Origin: Sebastes aleutianus
Taxonomy: Eukaryota > Chordata > Actinopteri > Perciformes > Sebastidae
Length of the DNA: 64,000 nucleotides
Assembly: GCA_916700875.1 (NCBI GenBank)
Contig: CAKAKS010000062.1
Coordinates: forward strand, 9,624,873 to 9,688,872
Direction of reading: 5' to 3'
The position numbers and the translations under genes are program-made. Of this stretch, positions 41,692 through 53,506 are shown in pieces (position 1 is the first letter of the stretch; each line of letters opens with the position of its first letter). The notes under the pieces were generated by a model. It saw only the letters and a program-made list of their open reading frames with translations. It ran no database searches and had not been told where the DNA came from.

Positions 41692-44600
41692 GGTATCGAT
41701 GGAGCAGTGACTCTGTGTGTGGGCTGATTCAGGGTGCTGGTACGTGTAGTTTCACAATGGCAGATGGAGGCAGTGATGATGATGTCATTCACCTGGCAAG
41801 CTTCAACGTCCATCGCAGCCAAGGTGAGACACATTCTTATATTTCGGTTTCATCAGCGACCAGTTTTCCCTAGTTTTATGACATCCTGACACACTAAGCT
41901 GCCATTTACACTGTAGTTTTTGAATGGAGCTGATACGCTTTCCTTGTCATATTGGCCCTGGTTTTACTATTTTACTTATTTTTCTTACTTATTTCAAACT
42001 ATAACTAACCTGGTTGTTATTCTTTTCTTTCTTTCTTTTGTTTGTTTGTGTTGACAATTCACTTTAAAAAGACACTTACATGGTTACATCACCAATGTAC
42101 ATGCATAGTTAAAACAACATCAAGGATAACACTAGGGCTGACTCAAATGGCTCGAAGCTTCGACCGTTGCCATGGTAATCAACCTCCAAATCAGTAGGGC
42201 TGGAACGATACACCTTTTTAACACTAGACCATGGGAAAAAGTTGAATCATACACTTCTAGGAATTTTTACTTAGGAAAATATCTAAATTAATACAGTAAA
42301 AATGTTAGGATAAAGACATTTCCCTCACAAATTAGTGGTATTTTCTATTACATTTTTAAGGGACATGTTAAGTTTTATACTTCTGGTGAATATAATCAAA
42401 TCATTCTAATTTCCATATATGTGTTTTGTATATATATCTTTTTTTCCCCACCCCTACAAATCAGTATTCGAATGCTTCGTTTTTTTTAATGTTTTTTTTA
42501 TATACAAGTATGTAATAATACTGTATAAATCCCAGAATAGCCCATGCAATAAGGAATAATCCCACAACATTATTCACATTCAACATTAATTATTATTAGT
42601 TATACTCAGACTAATATTGCTGTTTTATATGTAGAAGTGCGTGTGTGTACAGTAGTGCGGCAGCGGCTCTGTCCCGAAGCTTCGAATAGCTTTGAATATT
42701 TCTCACTGAAGCTTCGAAGCCCAAGAAACGGTATTCGGCACAGCCCTAGATAACACAAAAAAGTCACAAGACTTATTTCCATTGTGGTCCTTGTTGTAGT
42801 TCGATGTCGTCAACACATTTGAGGTGTGTGCTACATACAACCCTGCCTACACAACTGTCTTTTCAGGGATACTTTATCTGAAAGCCATTGTTTCCATTTT
42901 GCCTTAAACATGACTGGGTTCGTAGTCTGTTTAATGCTGTTAGGAACCTTATTCCAGTCGTGGGCACCCGAGTATCTGAAAGAACTTTTTCCCATCTGTC
43001 TACTGATTCTTACCAACGTCAGATTTGCTCCACTGGACCTGGTGTTGTGCCCTTGAGCCTCTCTGACCTGTGGGAAGAAGTTTAATCATCATTTGGGGCA
43101 ACACCGTTTACAACCTGACAGAGTTTTAATCTAATCTTTTAATCCGATCAATTTATTTTTTTAAAGACCTGAAGTTTTATGTCTTTACCGTCTTCGTTGT
43201 GTATATACCAGTCCTGCTAGACATAGTTTTAAGATTGTGATTCCTACTGGCAAGCAACATTGCTCTTTGATATGCAACAAAATAGATGCAAATAAGTATA
43301 ACTAAAAGCTTGGCATCAATGTCCCACTTTTGTTTTACATCACAAGTATAAAGATAAATGTAAATTGTTTTCCAAAATGACATATTTATTCAGTTCGACT
43401 TCAAATAAGTCCATAGTTTTAAATTCTACTAAATGAGAGGCGCAACTCTAATGCAAAAAGTACAGTATAATAATGCTTTTCCTACTTTTTTATTGAACCT
43501 ATCAGCAGTACCTCTATAAACCGTAGAATAAACCATACAATATGTATGAAAAATCACAACTTTATATCAAAGCATGGTAAACTAGCCTGTTTTGGATTGC
43601 AAAGTCTCTTCAAATTGTACATGTAAAATGTCAGTATAAGCCACAATCACCATTTAAGCTTGCATTTATCCTGAGAGACATTGGCACTGGCATTGACATG
43701 TGAAATATCACCTCTGATCATGCAGATAAGTCTACATAAATATATCCGCCTAGCCGATTTATCGGTTGGATTCTAGTCCGATATTAGCTCATTGCAGATA
43801 TATCGTATCGGCGTATGTGTCAGATGATAAATGACAAGAAATTGAAGCGCAGAAAAGCCAAAGATATGTTTTGAAAGAGAGTCACTAGAGAGTAGGGACA
43901 AGTTTATTTTTCAGCTTTAATGTGTCCTGCCCAGTACATTTCTTGGTTTTAATAACAAAATAAACTAATTTAATGGAACATTATAAGAAATATTTATATA
44001 TATTTTGGGTTGTGTAAAGAAAATGTATATAAATATAATATATCATTGTTTTATTTTATTTTTAAACTCTCAAACTCTCCTGTAACGGTTGAGCTATAAT
44101 ACATACATACATTGTACCTTTTGACCGGATTATTTTTCAACGCATTTGCTATTTGTTTATACTTATGTTTCAACTTGAGGATTTCATGCCCATCCAAGAG
44201 TTGGAAAAGCTCCAGTGGTCAGTTATATAACAATTTCTATTGGAAGAATGAATAAAATTACATTGATTCAAGAATTTTGGCTGCCCAGTGTACCTTTACA
44301 TGCTTCTCCAATCTATTTTACTCTTCCCACTGTTAATGCTGGATGTTTTTCTAAAATGATGCGTTCAGTGAACAGACAAGTTCAAATGTCAAGACTTCAT
44401 GAAATACAAGCTATATCCTGCCATGGCCCTCAACACTGGCCTCAGAACTGGATCGGTTTTCTGGGTGCTGCTCTGTGGCTGTCGATGGGTCAAATGCAGA
44501 GGAAACGTTTCCCCACAGGGATTAATGTACTATAACAAAGATATAAACATAAACAGTATGGACCATTTCGCAGTTGTAAATGTAAACATTCCAAATGTGT

Positions 44601-47600
44601 CCCAGTTTATTTCCTGTTGCAGTGTATGTGGACATAAGCTGACAGGAAGTAAACATGGACCCAAGCTGTTGCCTAGCGATGCAATTCCGTTGAAACGGTC
44701 TCTAAACAAGAATGTTTCTGGGGGTTTTTTTAGCCTTAGAGACATAAATAGTCAAACATTATACAAATTTGTAATATTCTCATTACGCTGTGTCTGTGTA
44801 GGCTCCCGTTCCCGTAAGAGGGAATTCATCACCATTTCTGATGACTCGGATGAGGAGCCTGTGACTCTGGTACCCGGCAGCCCTGTTTTAGTCCCGGACG
44901 ACGCAGATGATGACGACGTCAGCATATTAGAGGTGACTGATTAACCCCGTTCTAAACATTTTCATTGTGCATATAAAAGACACTTGTTATTTGAAGCTCA
45001 AAAGTTACTTTGTACGAAAAAGGTAAAGTTTTTTAGACAAGTGTAAACATGTATTTTGTTGTACAGTTGTCATGTTATAGAGAGGCGAAGTCCCGCCCCT
45101 TTCGGTGGACCACCATGGGACCTTATTTCGGAAAAAAATATGTACGTAATCAACGCGCAAGAGACAAAAATACTTTTTTGATCCCGTTTGAATTGCGCCA
45201 TGAATCACACATATGATGTTTGTCAATTTAAAAGATAATTTTGCAAGACCAGGAGTTGCTGGATAAAAACCATCAGGTAACACACAGCCAAGTTAGCTAA
45301 CTAGCTAGTGTTGGTGACATATATTGTGCGAGACGAGAGATGTAGTTCACTGCGTGGTTTCACACTAAACTAAATGATACTACGACAAACCTACAACAAA
45401 CTGCGACTTTCTTGACTTGCAAAATAATCTTTTAAATTGACAAACATCATGTGTGTAATTCGATTGGGATGAAAAAAATATTTGCCTCTCACCGTTGACT
45501 ACCATTCATTTTTTTTTTCCGAAATAAGGTCCTACGGGGTCCACTGGAAGGGGAGGGACTTAGCCTCTCTATACTGTTATTAGAAATTGCTGTCAATAAT
45601 ATGAGCTACAGAAGTTACAACTTTGTTTCCATTCATGGATCAACTCGTCTCTTTTGCCTCTTGTGTTTTCCTGCAGCTGCTAACTCCTGCACGCAAACAC
45701 GTGATTCGCCCAGCAGCGAAATGGGGCGGGGCCTCGTACAACCTAATTCAAGTTGTAGGTCATAGTAGCGCAACTTCTGGGGTTCCCACGGGGGACCCTG
45801 GTTCTGCCCCGTCTGCTACCTCCAGAGATGCCAAGGCCAGCTCCTCCGCGGTAAGGCCAGCCATACGGACACAGACCCTAGTGCAGCCTAGCACTTCTGG
45901 ACATACGCAGCCACAACCTGGCTCTTCATCACACACACTGTCTCAGCCAAAACTCAACACAGACTCACAGCAACAGAACGGTACGTCAGCACATATAAAA
46001 GTGGAACCCCATGCAGTTTCTACCCAAACCCCATCTACCTCCACAAATGCCAAGGCTAGCGCCAACACATCCAGTGCACCTACACCAGTACTCCATCAGC
46101 TTCAGCCCAGCACATCTGGACTCATTCAGCCAAAAGCTGGATCTTCAGCACACGTGAAGGTGGAGCCCCAGGCGAGTACATCTACTAGTGCCACACACAA
46201 TTCTTGTGCGGTTGCATCAAGTTCTTCTACAAAGACTCAAGAAAAGGCTAATACAAGTACTCATTCACAAGACAATCCTCAGGCCAGTACTTCATCTGCA
46301 CAGTCACAGTCTCACACGCGGACGCAGCCTCAGCCCGGTACATCTACACAGCTCCAGCCCAGTGGGACCCCAATCCCACAGCCCCGCCTCATCCAGGTGA
46401 AGCAGGTGAAACTAGTCGTTCTTCCCCAGCGGCCGATCATCCATGCATCTGCTCTCATAACCCAAACCCAGCTGCAGGTCAGGCCCCAGAACCAGCTGTC
46501 ACTCCATCGAATGCAGGGCAATCTCATTCAGATTGAACCACAGCCCCTGGCCCAGGCCCCCGCCCAGCCTCCAGTCCAGGCCCCTCAACTCCCTCAGGTG
46601 ATGCCGGTGATCCCCCCCGCAGTGCTAATAGCTGCAGCCCCAGAGAGACTAGGACCTCCAGAGGCAGGTCACCGGATCATCCTGGGGAGCCAAGCGCCTG
46701 GGGAGGCTGTTCCCAACCCTCCACAGGCTGGTGCCTCTGGCGTGGTCCCACCGGCCCGCGGCCTCTACATCAGGGTGCCTAACGTGAACTCTAACCCTCA
46801 AGCTCCTCAAGCTCCCACCGCTTCAGTCCCCCACAACGGTGGAGAGGCTCGTCTTCTTCTGGCTCCAAACCCAGAAAGGGCCAATCCAGCCCCCGGTCTG
46901 GTCGCGGTCCCTCCTGCACCAGAGGACATTCCCCGAATAGAGGATGCAAGGCCGGGTCCCTCTGCACCGCGAGGGAGAGCAGAGCAGCAGCCCCACATTA
47001 GAACCCTTATCACTGGTGTTGTGAGTATCACATAAGCGGTCTGCATGTCTCTCTGCCTCATGAGCTCATCAGTTGGTTCATATCAAGTTGATTTGAAGTG
47101 TGGTGTAATTTTGCTTCTCACCTCCTCTGTTCCAACTACATTCCTCCTGTTCATCTCCCTGTGTTGCCTCTACAGTTGGATCTATTCCCAGATGTCCAGG
47201 AAGCCTATGTAGCAGAACTGATCCAAACGAATAATGTGAAAGACTTGAATGTGTAAGAAGCATCAACCCTTTTTCCTCAGTACTTCATATATAAAGGATA
47301 ATATACAGCAAGCCGGTCATTGTTATGAAAGAAACCCCGACAAGGCGATGTGAAGGTGGTCTTTCATCCCCCTGAAGGGGTTTCTTTCACAACAATGATC
47401 CGCTAGCTGTACATTATCCCGCTTATTACACGGCTACTTACTCAGAAATCAATAATTTGACACAAAAACGGTCCGACATCAGAACTGCGCCCATAGCAAC
47501 GGTGAGTTATACACAGCAACGGTCTGTTGTAAAGAAATATCAGACCGTAGAACGCTGTGATTGACCAATCAGAATCAAGTATTCAACAATGCCGTGTAAT

Positions 47601-50600
47601 AAAAAGAAATTAGTGATGCAACTTCTCATGAAATTTATAGATGATACGGTTTCTAGATTTGCTGCTGTATCCTTTGTACTTGTTGAGTTAAGTATCTTTT
47701 TATACCTTAATTTATTCAGACGTAGCTGACTTTCTATGTTAACTTTTAATGCAACTTCAAGGTCTTGTCCTTTTTTCATTTTAAGGATTCATTGAACTAC
47801 AGTATAACCTGTTTTTAAATGCTCAATAATACTTCTTTCTAATGGGAGAGTTTTGAAAAATAATCACAAACTAATCACACATTTTCTATCTGTTCAAAAT
47901 GTACCTTAAAGGGAAATTTGTCAGGTATTGAATACTCTTATCCTCGCCAAAATTTAGCGCAAGTTTGTTGTAGTGTTTTTTATTCTCCTTTGCGACAGGC
48001 TACTATGGCATGGTTGGTACCAATGGATTCCTAAATTGATTAGTTTCATATGATACCAGTATCATCACACTAGCTTTAAAACGCTACAACCTCCGAAGGA
48101 TCGTTAAAGAAATTAGTGGCGTTAAAACCAATTTGTGTTAACATGTTATTATCCCGTTAACTTTGACAGCCCTAATTATTATTATTTATTTTTTTCTCAC
48201 AGAAAACAGAAAAATGAATTATGGGTACAATTCATTGCCACATATGCAACAGTGCACAGTCCCAAATATGTATACTTTGAATTAGTTCTGTGTAGGGCGA
48301 CAGGTATTGAAAGACCATCATATCTGTAACTGTGTGTCTGCCCTCTGCTGTGTTTCCAGTATCTGTAACCTGCTGTTGGAGAACCCGGAGTATCCCAGGG
48401 GGGATACGGCAGCAGCCACAGCAGCTCCCACCAGCATCCTACTGGAGTCTGGAGACACCCAGACAGAGGTGTGTCTGTGTTTTGTGTGTGTCTTGGTGCC
48501 TTCAAATGAAACTCGTGAGCTCGTGTTTACAACATGGGAAGTCGTGTACGCAATATGCTTGGTGTTCAAATGGTTAAGTCGTGAGAACACCACTGCTAAG
48601 CAACGGCAATATTAACGTTACTGTCGGCATCTAGAAGCCACAGACAGGCTAACAAACTAGCAAGTGGGTAACATAATGTAGTAAATGCAAAGGCATAATG
48701 ACAGAGGAAGAAGATGAGGCTGTTGGAGATATCAACAATATATGACTAAAATTACAATATATTCACTTATTATGCACCGAAAAATGAACTTCCATGGCCT
48801 CCTCCATTTCTGACAACGTCAACAAACACGTCACAACTCGTGAACTCGGAGCTTTCAGACACTTTCCACTTACGAGGTCGTGAATACCACAAGAGGGGGG
48901 CGTTCAAACGGACTCTTCTCGTGAACACGGTAAACACGACCCCATTTGAAGGCATCATCTCATCTCACTCATCTTCAAGCGCTTATCCGGGGTCGGGTCG
49001 CATCATCTGTCTGTTAAAGCCACAAGAGAATGAACCCTGTAAAAGGCATTACAGATTAGTGCGAGGTTTCAGTAAAAAGGCTGATGTTTAAACACTAAAC
49101 CTGAGTTTACCTCAGGTAGGATGTAGTGGCAGAGGTGGGACCAAGTCATCATTTTGCAAATCCCGAGTCAAGTCTCAAGTCCTAAACTTTGAGTTTTGAG
49201 TCCAAACAAGTCATAATGCGCTCTTCACCAAATGTAATGTTGGATCGGTTCAAACAAAGTGGATCTGGGGAATTAAGTGTAAGATAATCAAATGCAAGTC
49301 CCAATAATATTCACCAACAATAAAGAGTCAAGAGTTCAACAAAATTCTGAATTCAGCAATAAACAACAAAAGATAGAAGATAGTTCAGGTCAGTTTTTTC
49401 CCACACGAGTAAATCCTCTTCCCAAATAAAGGATCTCTGTTGAGTTTGTTCAGTTCAGTTATTTTCCCTCAAGTAAATCCTCTTCCCAAATAAATCAATA
49501 AAGCATCTCTCAAAGAGTAAATAAACATCTCTGAGCTGTCAGGCAGTCGATCGTCTCCATGCAAACACTTTTTAATCTTTGGGATGGGGGGGGGTCTATC
49601 AAGTATTTTCAAGTCAAAAGGCTCAAGTCCAAGTGAAGTCACAAGTCACTGGTGTTAAAGTCCAAGTCGAGTTGCAAGTCCTTTTTTATTTTGTAAAGTC
49701 CAGTCTAAAGTCAGTGTTCAACGTCCTCACCAGTATAACAAGCATTATGTACAGTGTGCATGCAAACTGAAGAACTGGAAAAATAAGGAAGTATGGATCG
49801 TTCCTCATTAAGCTGAGCAGACAAAACCTATTTTGCAATAGAGCTTTTCTCTGTGTCTGTCATCAGATTATGACTGTACTGTTGTTGGGCAGAGAGAATA
49901 TACTGAAAAAACCCTCTACATTATGGAGGAAAGGAGAAACCATAACTTTATCTGTATCTTCTTTTCCGACGCAAACTTTGCAGAGTGGTATACACACATA
50001 CATATGAAAGCATAGAACAGGAAAGAGTCTCACCTCAGGCTCTCTGACTTATTCACACAAAACAGCAAATAGTGCACAAACAGACCTTCAGTCTCTCCTG
50101 ACCTGAAACCCAACTACTCAGCCGTTCTCCCGCCCACCCTACAATCAGAAAAAAAAACTCACGTGTCAAAATCGCAGTTACATAATGTAGTTTTTCATTT
50201 GTCCTTTTGATGACCGCTCTTTGAATCAGCTATCTCAGTGTCTTTGCTACTGTGTTGTTTATGCATATGTTATGGGTGTTTTCAGGTGACCGAGGACCTG
50301 TTTGACTATGCCAAACTGGGCACGGTGGGACCCGAGGCTGTGATGCAGGCTGCCGACTTGCTCATGGCAGATTTCAGGATGCTCAGTTGTCAGGACATCA
50401 AATGGGCCCTCAATGCTCTGAAGGGACACTATGCAATCACACGCAAGGTACCCCGAGGACTTATAGTACATCTTAGGAGTGCATTCTACCCTTTCTCTAC
50501 TTCCTTGCTCTCTTTTACAAACGTCTCTTTATCCCCCCGCTCTCCCAGGCCTTATGTGAAGCTCTGAAGAAGTGGCAGGATTCAGGCGACCCCTCAGGGA

Positions 50601-52067
50601 AGAGACGACGGAGCAGAGCCTCCTCCGAGCGCTGCTACGTGGATTTCCATTTTGAGCACGGTGAGCAAGCTTTTTCACTTTTCTCTGTGTGTGCACACTG
50701 CTGCTGCTCACTGCATGTGTGTGTAACTTGTGTGCATTGTGTTTTTGTTCCTATAGACACGCATTTGAAACAAGCCAGTGTTTGTTAATAATTGCCTCAT
50801 TCGCAAAAACTTCAGTAATGACTCTGCAGGTCTCTGAAGATTCAATTGAGATGCAGCTCAGCACTGTGTGTCAAGCTGTTCTAGTCATAAATCAGAAATA
50901 AACATGAATTAATTAATAATGAAGCAAAAATCCCTCCAAAATACCACATTAAGTCACCAAGACCTTGAGGAGCACCATAGAAAAAGCCATGCTGTGATTT
51001 GGGATCAAAAACTTTTGACGTTTGGAGATTTCTGCAAGAATTGGCAATTGGATGGCGAGCACTTCTGTTCTGGAAACTGCTCGAAAAACCCCCTTATTGT
51101 CATTCTATCTAGGAAAGCCATCCATCCTCTGAATGCTCTAGGTCTCTAGTTTGTGGCTGTAAAGTTTCATGAGGCTGTGATTATCCTAGAGGTCACCACA
51201 GGTCATTTTATACAGTGAGGTTAAGTTTCCAAAAATGGTCTGACTACAATGAAATGGTTACTATGGGGACTAACATCATCACACATGAACACATTTGGGC
51301 TCATTGGATCCACAAGAGTCTCAGCTTTCCAGTCACACCCAATTGATGTAATTCCAAGACTGTTTAGTTGAAAAATATTCAAATACACCATTTTTAGTAT
51401 AGGCAAAATAACACATTTATACTGCGTGCAAAAAGCTGCATGGGCATATTCCCATTTTCATTCACATATCTTGAGGTCAAAGGTTAAGGGACCCTTTTGA
51501 AAATGGCCATGCCAGTTATTCCTAGCCAAAATTTAACCTAAATTTGGAATATTATTTAGCCTTCTTCTCGACAAGCTAGCATCACAGGGATTCCTTAAAT
51601 TTACTAAGGTTTACTAAGGGTTACTCTTCTGTTGCTCAATTAGCATATGCTACGTTTCTGGCATCAGAGAACATAATATTGTGACTTTCAATACCACTGC
51701 CAAGTAAACACTTTACAGCCTTTAAGATTCCTTACTGCTTGTACAAAGAGCTAAATATGTTTTCTAGTTTCATACGATACCAGTACCTTCACTCTAGCTC
51801 TAAAACTGAACCTGCTACAGCCTCTGAAAGACGGTAAAGTCCGATCCCGCGGGTCTCAGAGGGTTGCTGATTTAGACCTACTTTTGCTTTCCGCGTGGCG
51901 TCTCACTCACTAGGCTCCCTCTGTCCAGCAGTTTCGGCGAAGTTTGACAAGAGGATGTATTTCTTGGAGAATGACCGTCGCTACTGCAGGACGTACAGCA
52001 GTCTGGAGGCCACCGTGCAGAAGGAGCTTTCCTTCTATCAGCAAAAGGCCAAGGAATGGGCAGAGGT

Positions 52068-52127
<60 letters not shown>

Positions 52128-53475
52128 CACACAGTATTACATTCATCCCGGCTGCAGACTTTATCCAACTTCATATTTTTTCTTTAGTGTATTGTGCATA
52201 TACAGTGTTGTAAATTCTGCTTTATGCTACTGAGCAGTGAGTTTATGGTATTTTGCTCTCGGTATTATTTTTTTCCCATCAGCAAAATATTACCATAGGG
52301 ATTATTGGATTTATATGACAACGGATCCCTCTGGCATTTTCAAAGCTATCTCTATGTAGGGGCTTTCTAAATGAAGGGGAATATAATATGACTTATTAAA
52401 TAACTCAAATAATAAAAAACAAATGTATACATACACCCGGGGCGCGTGGGAGGGGGGTTTTGAAACATTTTTATTCATGATAATTAATCACAAACCACAG
52501 TGGGCCTATTAAGACTAGGAAGCCTGTTAGGCTATTTCTTGCAGCTGTTTTAGTAATATTTATACAATAATTGTGAACTTTAATAAATAATTTCAGAACT
52601 TGAACATTTGCAGGAATATTTTTAATCCATTTTTTAAAAAAATGTATTCATCAAGTAGCGCAATATTTTCACTCTCTTGCCTTGGGCCAGGCGTGCCAAT
52701 ACACTGATTTATAAAAGTCAATATTTAGAATATAATCACAAAATGTAATAGCACAATGTGCTGTCAACATATAAGTCAATAAGTAGGCTACAGTATATGC
52801 CTTCTTGTCAGACTAAGAAAACAGTCTGTGTTGATGATGGATTTCAGTCTTCTTTTCGTGCTTTCCTGTGGAGCGTTCATCGGCGGTGTGTCGCCCCTTT
52901 TTTAGCCACATCTCTGCAAATCTTCGGGCGGTTAGGGAGGCCACCCCTCCATTTACTGAGATGAACAGCAAAATGTTCAGGATCTCATCATCTCTATTGT
53001 CACACAACCGCGAGCGCCGAATGTGAAAATCCATTTCTGATTGTTTGCACTATAGACTCACGTTGCAGCGCTTTACTTAGATATGTTTTGAAATTATTTT
53101 TATTCTAGGTATTTTATATGGTCTATTGGTAAAGCAGCATTAACCACCATGAGGTGTAAAAATCAGTTGAGGCAGGGATATATAGACCAGAGCCCCGGCA
53201 AATCGCAACCTGCATACACCAATTATTCTCTAGTGCAGCTCAATTAGCATATGCTACATTTCTGGTATCAGAGAACATAATACTATGACTTTCAATACCA
53301 CTGCCAAGTAAACACTCTTTAATTTTCCTTACTGCTTGAACAAAGAGCTAAACATTACATACGTTCCTCTGAGACTTGGCTGCTTTCAGGTGTAGCACTC
53401 CTAGCTTCACAAACACTCGTTCTAGGAGCTAAGAAAAAAGAAAAAGTGCACGTCACATCTCCCAGTTTACCAAAC

Positions 53476-53506
<31 letters not shown>

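Noticed and set aside
41616..41873. Frame made of Val-Cys repeats before rnf216 exon 2
   Set aside because: Translation of the TG microsatellite.
45623..45676. Upstream ATG giving a longer frame into rnf216 exon 4
   Set aside because: This part is the intron end, including the acceptor TTCCTGCAG; exon 3 joins in frame at 45677.
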